A DNA stretch of 30,120 nt from Perkinsus olseni. Its lineage: Eukaryota > Perkinsozoa > Perkinsida > Perkinsidae. Every line of letters begins with the position of its first letter. Within the stretch, counting starts at the first letter, position 1. Shown piece after piece: positions 15,241 to 25,692 of the stretch. The stretch spans positions 1-30,120 of the forward strand of contig JABANP010000595.1 in NCBI GenBank assembly GCA_013115135.1. Direction: 5' to 3'. The position numbers and the translations under genes are program-made. The notes under the pieces are model-generated. The model saw nothing but the letters and a program-made list of their open reading frames with translations, did no database searches and had not been told where the DNA came from.

Positions 15241-15285
15241 TGCGGCCCGGGCAGCGTTCTCCGTCGGAGACCTGCCCGGGCCGCA
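15241..15285. repeat. GC-rich hairpin, 14-bp perfect arms with an inner stem
   Basis: TGCGGCCCGGGCAG (15241-15254) pairs with 15272-15285. The loop contains a further TCTCC/GGAGA stem. The structure is close to a full palindrome of 45 bp. Confidence 0.8.
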
Positions 15286-15397
15286 CACACCTCCTCCTGG
15301 ATCTTCATCGCGCGTTCATCCCCGTCTGTTCGTCTACCTATGCCTGATCTCCCTCGCGTATGTCCCCCACAGACAGAACCTAGTGACATGGTCGGTC

Positions 15398-16569
15398 ATG
15401 CTGTGCTGTGCTCACTGTATATGGCAAAGCGGAGCGTCGGTTGAAACGGTCTCTATCGCACTCCACTACCTCCTGACCATATGCTGCACGTCTAGCGGCT
15501 CAGCTGCGAGTGTTGCTAGTTCCGTTCTTACTGTGGGTTCTCTTTTATGGTTCATCTGTGTTGAGATGATGTTGGATGTCACGTCTCAGTGGGAAAACAC
15601 TGAGAATTATCCTATTCTTCTTGCTCCGAAGGTTCCTTCTGAGGATTCGACGGTTGCGGAAGAAAGGTGTTGTCGTATGGTTACCCATTCGTTATATTTT
15701 ATGGCCTTGAGGATATTGACTGTGTATAAGGTTTTCTCCTATAGGACTTTATATACTCATTATAAGTCTGTCAAGAACTACGGCATGGTTAATCTTTTCG
15801 AGGGTCATGTCTTCGATACTATTGCTCAGCAGGCTTGGAAGAGGTATGAGTCCGAAATGTCTCATATTGAAATGGTGGACCGCGAGGAAAAGTGCTTTTA
15901 TAGGGCTCTAACTCTTGCTGAGACGAAGTATTGCCAATTCGAGATGGTGATGAAGAGGCCTACCCTATGGACGGTTCTGCTATGGCTATTCCATGTTAGA
16001 CTAAGGGTGACCACAATGAGACTCTCCAACAGATTGCTGAAGACCCCAAGAACGGTTATTCTGACGCTGCTACTAAGGCTTCTACTAGGGAGGTTACTGA
16101 GGCTGCTTTTGGCGCTACTGATGCCGACGATGCTAAGGCTACAACCCCCCAGGTGGATACCTCTGGTAATAACGGCTCCTCTTCTAAGTGGGATAAGAAC
16201 TGGTATACCATTTCCTCTAAGTGGAGTAAGGGATGGTATAATAACTCCAATTCTGCTTCTAAGGATTATGGTAGCTGGAATGAGACTCCTAACCCTGACG
16301 GTAATGTACTACCACAACCTGTATGGGACTCTCCTCCTACTGCTACGCATGATAAGGAAGTGCAAGGTGGTTCCAGTTGCTCTAAGTCAGCATTTCTTAG
16401 TGACGCTATGAAGTCCACTTATGAAGAAGGTTCTGCTAAGGCGAAGTCTTCTGAGAAGGGTAAGAAGAAGAAATCTAAGAAGAAGCCTAAGAAGTCTAAA
16501 AAGTCTAAGGATAAGGAGGATGGTTCTTCAAGCTCTTCTGGTTCTTCGAGTGGCAGTGATGATGAATAA
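15398..16569 (+). CDS. Unrecognised protein: hydrophobic N-terminus, Lys-rich and Ser/acidic tail, one intron
   Basis: Two frames join across a likely 59-bp phase-0 intron (15947-16005, GTGATG..CTAAG). The join removes an in-frame TAG and continues the same T-ending codon style, giving about 370 residues. The N-terminus from the chosen ATG has two or three hydrophobic segments (for example SVLTVGSLLWFICVEMML). A soluble middle follows (AWKRYESEMSHIEMVDREEK), then an Asn/Ser/Trp-rich stretch (SKWDKNWYTISSKWSKGWY). The tail is a run of lysines (KKKKSKKKPKKSKKSKDKED) ending in a Ser/Gly/Asp cap. No family recognised; a gag-like or nucleic-acid-binding role is possible from the basic tail, but this is a guess. 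The frame remains open upstream to 15203, so the start is uncertain. Confidence 0.5.
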
Positions 16570-16599
16570 GATGATGATTGTAAGGTTATTGAGTATTTC

Positions 16600-16815
16600 T
16601 ATTTCGGCATGGTACGGTTACCACATATTGTCAATATGGGTGTACCGCGATTTGTTTCGTACAAATTTTGGTTCATTCATGATCTTTTCGTACATCGAAA
16701 AGTATTTCATCCATGGGCGGTTGATCCAAAGATATGCTCATTTTGATCTATTCAACCACGATCTCTTCGAAAAAAATTCATTCGTCCAATAGTGGTTCGT
16801 ACATATGAAACTGAC
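16600..16815. repeat. Strongly decayed 15-bp array
   Basis: Units such as TTCGTACAAATTTTG, TTCATTCATGATCTT and TTCGTACATCGAAAA recur at about 15-bp spacing, with the GTAC core often lost. It is probably an old TIR of the same type as the arrays elsewhere, lying between the 15.4-kb gene and a tRNA-like unit. Confidence 0.45.
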
Positions 16816-16836
16816 GACACGCAAATGTTTATCGGA

Positions 16837-16897
16837 GGAAATGAACCCACGACCTCGGGAATACGAGCATGAGCTGCTAACCTACTCACCTGTAAGA
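16837..16897 (-). ncRNA. tRNA-like (SINE-type) unit
   Basis: On the minus strand GGTGAGTAGGTTAGCAGC resembles a tRNA D-arm/A box and GGTTCATTTCC a slightly changed B box, with a CTCG/CGAG anticodon-like stem between them. There is no convincing acceptor stem, so it is a tRNA-derived sequence and not a working tRNA. Confidence 0.45.
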
Positions 16898-16915
16898 CTA
16901 CTGAATTCCGACAAA

Positions 16916-17639
16916 GTACCGCCCATGCGATACCCAACCTATTCAACTTGGCTCCATTCATGTTTGGAGCCTCTAGGCACTGGGATCACCACAGAGACAA
17001 CCTGATGTGGGGGTGCTAGATCGTCACCACTGGTGACTCACCAGGAGAGGCGGGCTCCCCCACCCACGACGGAATACGAATTGCACGGAATTCACCGCTA
17101 AGCATGCACTGCCGCGGGAATTGCGAAAGCGCTCGCCCTCAATTCACGACTTACCAACTACAGTCAGAAAGGTCGCGTTGCTGAATACTCCTACGAATGA
17201 CAACAAGTATTACTGGAAAAACGGTGAAGTTGCCTAGTGTTTCATGAAACCATTGGCGGATAAAACTACGAAATACTGAAAGTGCAGCTGAATCCCAGCA
17301 CCGCAGCACGAATGGTGGATTGACAGAAGTGTCGCGACACTGAATGTCCATGGCACCGAAACGGTGAAGGACGGTGCGAGAAGCATCAACGGAATCCACC
17401 GTCGACAGAAATTACGTGCATGAGCTAAAAGCTTAGAGACAAAAAATGGAAGTTGGAAGTTCTTTTTTTGCCTTCCATCCTGAAATGCAGGTGTGCAGCG
17501 CACTGTGTGTTCACAATGTAATAAATCAAGTCATCAATGGTTCTCTCTTACGATGATCGCGGTGGCATTATGGCCAGCTTCCTCCTCACTTTCAACGCAA
17601 CACAGTGCTGGAAGATTATTTCAACGGAAACGAAGAACT
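16916..17639. other. No gene recognised
   Basis: Short frames on both strands without motifs. This is presumably the 3' flank of the minus-strand MULE gene that ends at 17640. Confidence 0.4.
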
Positions 17640-20190
17640 TCATGTACATACACGAAGAATATATATTGCCCGCTTTTCTTCAATGCAAGAAATAATATGC
17701 TGCCGCATGTCGGACTCTTGAAACCTTGCTTGGCTGGGTTGGACGCCGCCCAAACAGAACTCAGTGCAGAAGGCGAGGCAAAATGCCCCACATAATTTGG
17801 ATAGTCGACTCTGTTGTTGAACAGACAATATTGCCACCTCTACCCCAACGCCATATATGCCCTTCAGCTGGTCAATCATTCCCTTGTCAGGCTTCGAACT
17901 GGGGCACAGGGAGTCGCAGAAGTAAACGCGGCCGCGCTTCACAACCGTACAGGCATAGTGACCAGCGTCGACATCTGCTAGCGGTTGGACGAAGAGGTCG
18001 ATAGAAGCCAAGGAAGCAGATGGGATAGGCGGATAATGTGGTTGCTGAGCGTGGAGCAGCATACCAGCAAGAGGCATAGGATCCCGCCATAGTTTCTTTC
18101 GCAGAATCAGCAGTCTCATCCAGAAGTCTATCACCGCATCGGAGATGGGGATACCAGCTGAGCCTAGCTCGTCACGGTCTTCAAAGCTCACAGAACGCCG
18201 GCCGGGCCGGCCCCTGGTGTTGATACCTGCTATTCCTTGCCAATATCCCTGCCCATTCTGCCCGTTGGAACCCGACCCAGCGTTAGGGCTCATAGGCTGT
18301 GAAGAGTCTTGCGCCGTCGAGGGGAATGAAGACAAGTTTAGTGAGAAAGTCCTGGTCGACCGCGGACCCTCGCGACCATTCACGGTAAACGACAGAGGTT
18401 CAGCGAAAGTTCTCACCTTGGGTATCATCACCTACGAATTGGTCTTGCTGAGTCGTCGGGGGCATGTTCACACTGGGGGATGGTGGGTCTGACCGAAGGA
18501 GAACTCTGCCATGATATCAGCGTGAAACACATAATGAGTCTTCACCTGAGTTGGAGCCTCTGTCGGGCGGTTGCTGCACTGAGGTTGGAGCGCATTGCGA
18601 AAAGCTCGGAGCAGCGTCAGGACTTCCGGATGAGGCATGTACGGGAGCCGATAAATCAGGGCCACCTGGAGGGGTCACAATCACTGCTTTACCGGACAAT
18701 GCGGGGCTTACCAGCTCCTCTCGGCGCACTTGGATTTGATTGTACCAAGGCTGTAGCAGTGGGTCCTAAGGGTTGACCTGCGAATCATGGCGTGTCATGA
18801 TCATAAGTTGATTGGAGAAAGACTCACTTGAAGATGACGAAGCAGCGTACGGGTAGGAACGATGCGAGCTCCTCCCTGCGGTATCTGAAAATATTAAGAA
18901 GATGAACATAACTCGGTCGATAAAAGCTCCGATTCGGACGCACGGTCTGGCAACACCTACCGGCAGCCGCATTGGATGAGGATCGCGCCCTGAAAGGCAT
19001 CAGTGGCGAGGATATTTCAGATCCTCGTCGAGCTTGGAAAGAGCCTTGACCTGTTTAGAAATATGCTACGCACACCACGTAATCTGACGGGGACTTACTA
19101 GGAGCTCCCTTGTCAGCTTGGCGTGAACGCGCTGAAGAACCACGAACTGGCGCAGGACCTTCATCCCAAGGAAAGGGAAAGGGCTCGAGCTCAGCTTCTC
19201 CATCAGACGCATCTGGGGGCTTCAGCCTTCTCATATGGCCCCGTGCAACGAAGAACCAGTCGTCCAGGTTGTCAGCATCGAAATCAACTTGAATAAGGGC
19301 ATAGAGCACTGCATCGGTCACTTCGTATTAAGGGTTCCGGCGCACCCTGTCTCCTCTGGTGCCACCGGATGACGTTCTCGATCCACCTCCACACCCCCGG
19401 ATGGGGAGGGGTTCCGGCATTCCAGCAACGGTGCCATCCTTCTTGGCAGCTCGTTGTCCTGCACCGACCTGCCTCCACCCCTCTTCTCTGGTTCCACTGC
19501 TTCACAGGATATAGAGCATTGGGCCGAACATAGCACTCCGATAAGTAGGACACTATGTAGTCGTAGCCGGGAGCGCCGAGTTCCTGGCATGCCGTCAATA
19601 GGGCCGTAGGTACCAAGTCAACGGGCAAGAAGGCAAGCGCCAATATATTATAATAACAACGAGCCCTTTTGCTCCGCAAGTGCCTCTCAGAGTAAGCAAA
19701 CATGCGGAGCTCTCGAAATCTCTTGAGAACATTCTTAGAGAAATGAAAGAAGCATAAGGTTATAAGAGAGTCGACATCGCTATCTGCAACAGCCAAACTA
19801 CTGAAGGCTTTGCAAAATTTACTGATAGCGGCATGCTCGAAGTCAGCTATGCAGCTGTTAATACGGAGACCACGAAAGAGAGGCAATAGTTGTCGAAACA
19901 CGTATTCATAAGAGGATTTTTGGCGGTTCTCCATTAATATGAAAATACTCGGACACATGGCGGATGACGATCTATGTCGGACAAGGACACTGTATTGTTG
20001 CCTTCAAGGGGGGCAACAGGACGAAAACGTCCCGTCGGCGCTGAGGTCAATGGAAACCTGGCCTTGGGTAATGGAAGTAAAAAGGCCTGGAGAAAGGAAT
20101 ATCGAACATCTATTAACATCGTTGATGCCGCTATCATGATACAAGATATCTTCCTCAACCGATTTCCCATCAGGACCAGGGCCAAAACAG
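17640..20190 (-). CDS. MULE transposase with C-terminal Ulp1/C48-type cysteine protease, multi-exon
   Basis: This gene reads from right to left. The segment from about 20190 carries YHDSG and DGTF (first catalytic D at 20036), then IADFEHA (second D, 19844), CFFHFSK, and TTSCQEGWHR (E, codon at 19442), so it has the full MULE DDE set. Likely introns lie at 19345-19309, 19098-19051, 18960-18885, 18827-18778 and 18711-18666. All are GT..AG, 37-76 bp, and all phase 1. At least one more lies between 18545 and about 18320; its boundaries are unresolved. The last exon holds a cysteine-protease domain with His (GHYACTVV), Asp (FCDSL), Gln (SVQQQS) and Cys (LCGAFC), followed by MRQHIISC. This matches Ulp1-like proteases carried by several transposon groups, including some plant MULEs. 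A single extra G near 20001 separates DGTF from the rest, so the copy may be inactive. The N-terminus is replaced by a gag-protease fragment. Confidence 0.72.
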
Positions 20191-20823
20191 GATTTGTAGC
20201 AACGGGGTCAAGTGCCAGAGTAGTGGAGCGGTTGCCGATATGACGTTGAAGATGGAGCGCGGCAACGTGAGAAAGGAGAGAGTGGGAGCAACCAGTGTCA
20301 ATCACAAGGCGAGAGGAACCGAAGGCTGGAGACCGTACGGTGCAATCAGCAGGTGAGGGGGCGGCATGGGCGGAGCCGGCAACGCAAACCATAGTGGTAG
20401 GGAAGGCGAAGTAGAAGTTTGTGGGGTGGAGCTGGCAGGATTGTGCTTGTGGAGATAGGGTGGTCGGTCATCAGTGCGGCCACAGTAAGCGGCAAGGAAC
20501 GTTGTGGGAGTGTTGGCAGGGACGTGGTCAGTGCCAGAGAAGCTGAGGTCGTAGGTGAGGAGGAGACTCGGGTTATGTGCGCCCACGGAGGCAGGCAAGG
20601 GGGCCTGGGAGGGGCGGGAGAGAGAAGTAGTACTTGAGGTTGAAGTACAAAAGGGCTTGCAGTGAAGCTGAAAGAGTCGGCGCATCGCCGCTTTCGTAGC
20701 AGGCGAGGCGTCTAGAGCTCGGAGGTGCTCGTCCAAGTCAACAGGGGTCAAGTAGTGTAGAGCTTCGACGGAGTCAAGGCCGAGGAACTCGAGAAGAGGC
20801 CCGGGTTCTCCACCATGTGCCAT
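20170..20823 (-). pseudogene. Gag and aspartic-protease fragment of an LTR retrotransposon
   Basis: From the ATG at 20823 one frame encodes a helical N-terminal domain (LLEFLGLDSVEALHYLTPVD) and a Pro/Ser/Thr-rich linker containing a Cys-poor remnant (YCGRTDDRPPYLHKHN) that may be a lost zinc knuckle. Around 20390 the meaningful frame shifts by one and continues into LVIDTGCSHSLLSHVAALHL, a retropepsin active site (D-T-G). The protease reading fades near 20190, where the frame of the adjacent MULE becomes the sensible one. It is therefore a truncated, frameshifted fragment fused head-on to the MULE. Which LTR superfamily it comes from is unclear. Confidence 0.6.
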
Positions 20824-20876
20824 GACTGAGGCTCAACAAGGGATGAGGGTGTTGTAACAGCTCACACAAGAGCGTA

Positions 20877-21026
20877 ATCCATGGTGGTATCGCACAAGAG
20901 GGTTAGAGGATCGAGTAAGAGAGCAAGTGATCAAGGTATTGGTCAACAATAAGGCCACCCATCCCTGCCGTGTCTGCCTAGATGCTCGAGAACTCAACCG
21001 CTACCTTGCCAACATCTCTTTTGAGG
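20877..21026 (+). pseudogene. Reverse transcriptase N-terminal fragment
   Basis: An open frame encodes REQVIKVLVNNKATHPCRVC followed by LDARELNRYL. This is the finger region of a Ty3/BEL-like RT, in which a basic residue and D-x-R-x-L-N precede the catalytic palm. It is cut on the right by the terminus of element 2 and on the left by the gag fragment. No catalytic box is present. Confidence 0.6.
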
Positions 21027-21540
21027 GGGCGAGTGACAACTGGTACAGTGACAACTGGTACACCCCCGGGCTCTTACAGGCTTTATTCGGTACGCCTTTC
21101 ATTCATACAGGAGTATCTCGTACACTTTCAAGCCTTACAATGATAAGTCGTGCAGTGACAGTTCGTACAGTTGCCAGTGATACAGTGTCATTCAGTACAG
21201 TATCCACAGATACAGCGACAAGTCGTACACTATCCAGCCGTACACTGACCATTCATACAGTATTCAGCGGTACAAGCTTTATTTGTTACAGTGTTATTCG
21301 GTACAGCTGCCTTACGCAAATCGCGGCAAATATATGAAGGTGTTATTTAGATAGCTAAGATAATCTTAGTAAGATTCCTTCAGGGAGATTAGAACTCAGG
21401 CCACATACGTGATAAACCACTGTCTTAACCAACTCGCCTGAAAACTCATTTCCAAACCAGAAGGAAGAAGGGCTCAACGCCCACGGGTTGACATTAATGC
21501 CCAGGGTATCACCGGCGGGGATACCTCCAGCTCGTGACAT
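21027..21540 (+). repeat. Element 2 left TIR
   Basis: The outer 300 bp is a 15-bp array with units such as TCGTACACTTTCAAG, CAGTACAGTATCCAC and TCGTACACTATCCAG. The inner 200 bp is non-repetitive and includes GGCGGGGATACCTCCAGCTC. The outermost unit (GACAACTGGTACAGT) occurs twice here and once at the right end. Confidence 0.85.
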
Positions 21541-22864
21541 CTTTCGAGACATCTTCCGTGTGTCCTTGAGGTACATAGATTCTCGGAACACCGTTACCAG
21601 AAAAGATCAGTTTTGCTCCTCGAGCAGATATTCTCGAGCGGTGGTTCGGGTTGTCGATGTCGTGTGGTAGGATGAGTTGTTCGGCTTCCGAGGTCTCGAA
21701 GGGATGTGTCGGCAGTTCATACGTATCATCATTGGGATCGGTGGCATGGCAGAATCTGATGTCGGACTCTTCGTCGTCGATAATCTCCAGGAGTGCCACT
21801 GCTCCGTTGCAGTCTTCTTCATCAGAATCACATTCAGTGGGGTCAACCTGGTGAAGAGATCGCAGAACCAGTTTGCCTTGCCTGGTACATGAAGATATTA
21901 ATTGGGAACCATGACGATGCCACCTATCTGATTGAATCATGTAAGCCACCTTCTCTGTTGCATTAAAGACGCTGCTCGAGGTACTGAGCCATTGATAATG
22001 CTACCAGGTGCCGCAGTACTATCGCTGCATATTATCGTATGTGGCTGATACTGATTCTGCTCACTGGAGCGATAATATGTCCCCAACACCAGATCTTCTC
22101 TAGCGACAATGGCTCTCACCACTCCATATAGTTCACGATCGTGATTAGACCAACGACTATGAGCTTTTGTCAACTTGTTGCTCAGCATCATTACTAGGTA
22201 ACTTTGAAAGTCTGCTGGACTGAAAAGAGCTCATCCCCTCCAGCTCGGATTCGGCCAACTTCATCTCTAGGTACCCTCCAGAGCGTAGCATTAGTGGCGA
22301 TGGGACTGGTATCGCATACGAACACCCAACATGTATCTGACGCCAGTATCTCATCAACTGAATCCCAACGTACGAGCTAGAAGTGACAGTTTTCTGCTAT
22401 TTTCCGCCGCCTTATCTTCAAGTCGTCGGTGATCGCCAGCTTTACACTCGTTTTGGATTCTGGATACAGCATGATGAAGTCAGTAGAAGGTGACGTTAGC
22501 TCCGCCAATTACTTTTTAACTCTTGTCCACGTGAACGCTGATCTACAGCTGGTTGAGAAGTCCCAATACCTTTCTCAGCTGTCCGACCCTTTCTGGAGGG
22601 GAAAAGAGGATCTCTGCCGGCTCAGACAATGTGCGATCTGCCAGTCGCCATCTTTTTGCGGATAGACCGTGGCAAGTACTCGATCTCCTGGACGGGTTTC
22701 CTGGAATGCTTCCATTCAGGAAAGACAACTCCTTGGCTTTCCATGATATTCACGGCCTCGACACTCGTCCTGGGTGGAGCCTCACACTAGAGCGCCATCT
22801 ACGTAGGGAGCCACGACTCGATAATCTGAGCCTGGTCTTCGCCGCAGTAACTTAATCAGACTAT
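21541..22864 (-). pseudogene. Decayed pol, 3' half: RT palm end, thumb and RNase H
   Basis: Read right to left, the frame reaches PYVDG near 22806-22795, the RT YVDD box with one Asp lost. Further on LFSPPERVGQLRKVLGLLNQ resembles the RT thumb/connection. RNase H follows at 22190-21940 with SRWSNHDRELYGVVRAI and ICSDSTAAPG. Frameshifts and stops separate these parts. It continues on the other side of the family X insertion (23623-24010), so it is one old Ty3-like pol copy inside element 2. Confidence 0.7.
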
Positions 22865-22872
22865 AGCTCCAC
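22865..22872. repeat. 8-bp target duplication AGCTCCAC, left copy
   Basis: It directly precedes family X. The second copy is at 23615-23622. Confidence 0.75.
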
Positions 22873-23614
22873 GGGTGTATTACGATTCGTACACCGAAAA
22901 CTCGTACACTATCACTTCGTACACGGCTCGCACACTGAATTCTCGTTCAGTCATTGGATTCATACATCGTCATTTCGTACACTTGAGACTCGTACACGTA
23001 ATACTCGTTCATGTAGAAAGTCGTACACATAAAGTTTGTACACGTGAATCTCATACACTGACAACTCGTACACGAGCACGACTCGTACACTATGCTTGCT
23101 GAGTCGCATTTCTGGGCCGCGCGCTGGGTGCAATGGCGGAGCGAAGGAAGGTATATTGTCTTTAGGGAGCGAACTGTTCGCGCCACTCTGTGAGAAGAAG
23201 CTTATCAGTGTGACTGGTATGGTGGTTAAGGCAGCGGACTCTCTAAAATTTTTTAGGCAAGTCACGGAGCTGCTCCGCGACTTGCCTGAAAAATTTTCGC
23301 GGAGTGTATGAATTGACGGTGTACGACTTGAAACTGGGGTTGTGTACGAAATGAGAGTGTGTGAAATCCTGGTATACGAGTTGAAAGTGTACGACTATTA
23401 TGTGTACGGGTGTTATATGTACGGGTATTACGTATACGAGCACCATGTATACGAGTTTTATATGAGTTTTATATGTACGAATCTCTCGTGTATGAGTATT
23501 TTGTGTATGACTACTCGGTGTACGAGTATTTCGTGTACGATTAGAAAGTGTATGTGTATTGGAGACATCAGTCGAAAATGAACGGCTATTTGGTGTACGA
23601 AACGTGAACATCCC
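22873..23614. mobile_element. Complete family X element, 742 bp, non-autonomous
   Basis: The termini are GGGTGTATTACGATTCGTACACC-like on the left and the complement of GGGATGTTCACG on the right. An 8-bp direct repeat AGCTCCAC flanks it. The left array (about 22885-23095) and right array (about 23305-23605) are inverted 15-bp CGTACAC/GTGTACG arrays. The centre holds the GCCGCGCGCTGGGTGCAATG segment, an A-box-like GGTGGTTAAGGCAGCGG and the AAAATTTT-bounded hairpin (23245-23297). It interrupts RT between motif A and the YVDD box. There is no coding capacity. An 8-9-bp duplication fits MULE or hAT mobilisation; the GGG terminus and array style favour the MULEs seen here. Confidence 0.8.
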
Positions 23615-23622
23615 AGCTCCAC
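23615..23622. repeat. 8-bp target duplication AGCTCCAC, right copy
   Basis: It directly follows the terminal CCC of family X and matches 22865-22872. Confidence 0.75.
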
Positions 23623-24010
23623 CAATGACTTGCGTACACCAATACCATCATGAGCTTGACGTGTAACAGCTCCGAAAAGACAAAGCGTGTTGATATCGCC
23701 CTCGTAGTCTAAGACACAGAATGCTTGCTTCACATCACATTTCATGGAATGTTCAGCCGAACCAGAGGAAATCTGCCTGATCACATGTTGTGCTCCGGGA
23801 ATATAGTCATTTCAAGTCGTTCCTACTGGGAAAGGTTCGGTGGCGGCATTGGTTGGCCTCGCATTAACAACCAATCGGTGAATATCCTTCAATTCTGTGG
23901 AGAGATCTCTTTTGATCGATTCATAGTGCCTCTTCTCCATTTTTTAACTAGGAATAGACTATTGAAAGAATGTCCGAAAAGTGAGGTTGTGACTCGTCGA
24001 CGCCGAGGAG
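23623..24010 (-). pseudogene. Decayed pol, 5' half: RT fingers and motif A
   Basis: Read right to left, one frame gives TELKDIHRLVVNARPTNAAT, then a TGA, then DYIPGAQHVIRQISSG and MKCDVKQAFCVLDYEGDINT. This is the RT order R-LVV-R-x-N, then motif A (D-x-x-x-AF). It ends with RKSLVEL at the family X boundary, and the frame picks up again at 22864. The stop and nearby frame changes show it is dead. Confidence 0.65.
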
Positions 24011-24604
24011 CGTAACTTCGTCGACGATCCACTATCCAGCTAAGACACTCACGTTTCACGCAATCTCGCATGGGGCAGGCTCTCGGCTTCGGCACACAAG
24101 CGTCCTTGCGGACTTTGGCATGGACCACCGGCCACTGCCATTCTAATAATGTGGCATTGATATCCCGCTTGATGTTAGCCAGCAGTTCGGGAAATCCCTC
24201 GATCTCGGGTGTGCTGGTCCAAGGTCACATATCAAAGCGGCCATCGCCGAGGATTCCGCCGGCGTGCGAGTTTCTCGCCGATCTCTCAGCTCCAGCTTGG
24301 TATCCAGGTCCGTGAGTAGGTTTCGAAGCACGTCAGAAAAGAGCGGCGTGGGTCCCTGCTGGTGATCGCTCGATCCTCTCGTCCTCTACACGTACAAACC
24401 GAACCCGAACTCGTCCTCCAACACCAGATGAGGCTTCAAGATAATGCAAGGCCAACGAGTGCGAGCTCTAGAACCTAGTCGATGGCTCAAGGGGTATGCC
24501 CATCGAGGAAACAAGGACTGCTATCAAAGAGCTCACTGTAATGGCGGATACATGGACGAAAAGCCTACCGGTGCACTGAGTCATCGACTCTGCAACCGGT
24601 GAGG
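24011..24604. other. No gene recognised inside element 2
   Basis: This may contain further decayed upstream pol or gag sequence on the minus strand, but no motif is clear enough to name. Confidence 0.3.
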
Positions 24605-24870
24605 ATCGTTCAGTACAGTGACAACTCATAGAAATTACATTCGTACAAGCCTGATCCGTACAGTTTCCACACGTACAGTCTTCAGCCATACACTGACACC
24701 TCGTACAGTATCCAGCGGGACAGTTTCAGCCCATACACTGATAACCCCTACACTGACGATCCGTACAGTATCCAGTGGTACACTTCCAGTACGTACAGTG
24801 ACAAGTCGTACAGTTCCGACTCGTACAGTTGAAACTCGTACAGCTTTATTTGGTACATCGAATTTTCGTA
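24605..24870 (+). repeat. 15-bp GTACAGT array inside element 2
   Basis: Units such as TCGTACAGTATCCAG, CCGTACAGTTTCCAC and ACGTACAGTGACAAG keep a strict 15-bp register for about 16 units. The orientation and unit style match the element 2 left TIR, so it may be the TIR of a related truncated element. Confidence 0.8.
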
Positions 24871-24902
24871 CTTCTCGGAATTTCCGAACAGCTGGCAAAT
24901 TT

Positions 24903-24943
24903 TTCATTCATTATTTTCGCGCCGCGCAAAAATAATGATTGAA
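24903..24943. repeat. AT-rich hairpin after the 24.6-kb array
   Basis: TTCATTCATTATTTT pairs with AAAATAATGATTGAA (one mismatch) around a GC-rich loop. Its position at the inner edge of an array parallels the AAAATTTT hairpin of family X. Confidence 0.65.
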
Positions 24944-25201
24944 GAATTGCCCGTGCGCTCCGCGCGCGACTTTCCCCGGCTTGACGACTCTGGCCTCTCC
25001 TTCTCTGCTAGCTTACTGTTGGCATCGATCCCGGGTGATCTGCTCGATAACAGCCGCTCCTATCACTACGCCAATTTCGCGTCCGCGTAACGCTAGGGTC
25101 TATTAAACCGACTAATTTTTGTCAGTTACCAGATGTCCAGTGCACCATCCTCTGAGTCCTCTAGGTCTGTGGCCTTGAGCGTGAGCCCTTCTCATCGATA
25201 A

Positions 25202-25692
25202 ATGTCACGAGCTGGAGGTATCCCCGCCGAGGATAGCATTTCTGTCCTCGCCCCGGGCATCTACCCGTGGACATTGAGCCCTCTTGCCTTCTGGATTGGG
25301 TTTTCAGGCGAGTTGGTTAAGACAGTGGTTCATCACGTATGTGGCATGAGTTCTAATCTCCCTGAAGGAATCTTAGCTATCCAAATAACACCTCTATAAA
25401 TTTGCCGCGATTAGCGTAAGGAGGCAGCTGTACCGAATAACACTGTAACGAATGAAGCTTGTACCGCTGAATACCGTATGAATGGTCAGTGTACGGCTGG
25501 ATAGTGAACGACTTGTCGCTGTATCGGTGGATACTGTACTGAACGACACTGTGTTACTGGCAACTGTACGAACTGTCACTGCACGACTTATCACTGTACG
25601 GCTTGAAAGTGTACGAGATACTCCTGTATGAATGAGAGGCGTACCGAATAAAGCCTGTACGAGCCCGGGGGTGTACCAGTTGTCACTCACCC
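25202..25692 (-). repeat. Element 2 right TIR
   Basis: This is the inverted copy of the left TIR. 25202-25420 is the non-repetitive part and 25420-25692 the 15-bp array. Differences from the left copy include a missing outer unit and several substitutions, so the insertion is not very recent. Confidence 0.85.

Larger units (their letters stand above)
21027..25692. mobile_element. Element 2: inverted-repeat transposon, 4.67 kb, MULE-like ends
   Basis: The left TIR (21027-21540) and right TIR (25202-25692) are inverted copies of about 490-510 bp. They differ by a few substitutions, an extra 15-bp unit on the left and small indels. The right terminus reads GGGTGAGTGACAAC inward, close to the MULE-1 terminus GGGTGAGTATCG. 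Flanks are plus-strand RT on the left and RNase H on the right. No transposase frame remains inside; the interior holds a decayed pol, a family X element and another 15-bp array. No target duplication seen. Confidence 0.78.

Noticed and set aside
15203..16411. Single 402-codon ORF
   Set aside because: After about 15946 this frame becomes a Leu/Arg-rich shadow; the neighbouring frame has the coherent coding pattern, so an intron is the better reading.
19934..20170. Continuation of the retropepsin frame to 19934
   Set aside because: From about 20190 the MULE frame (YHDSG, DGTF) on the same strand is the meaningful one; the protease frame there is a shadow.
23623..23760. Actin-like resemblance (AE..DVK..C..LDYE)
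   Set aside because: The wider context (RLVVNARPTN before it, AF after the Asp, YVD box beyond the insertion) fits reverse transcriptase far better.
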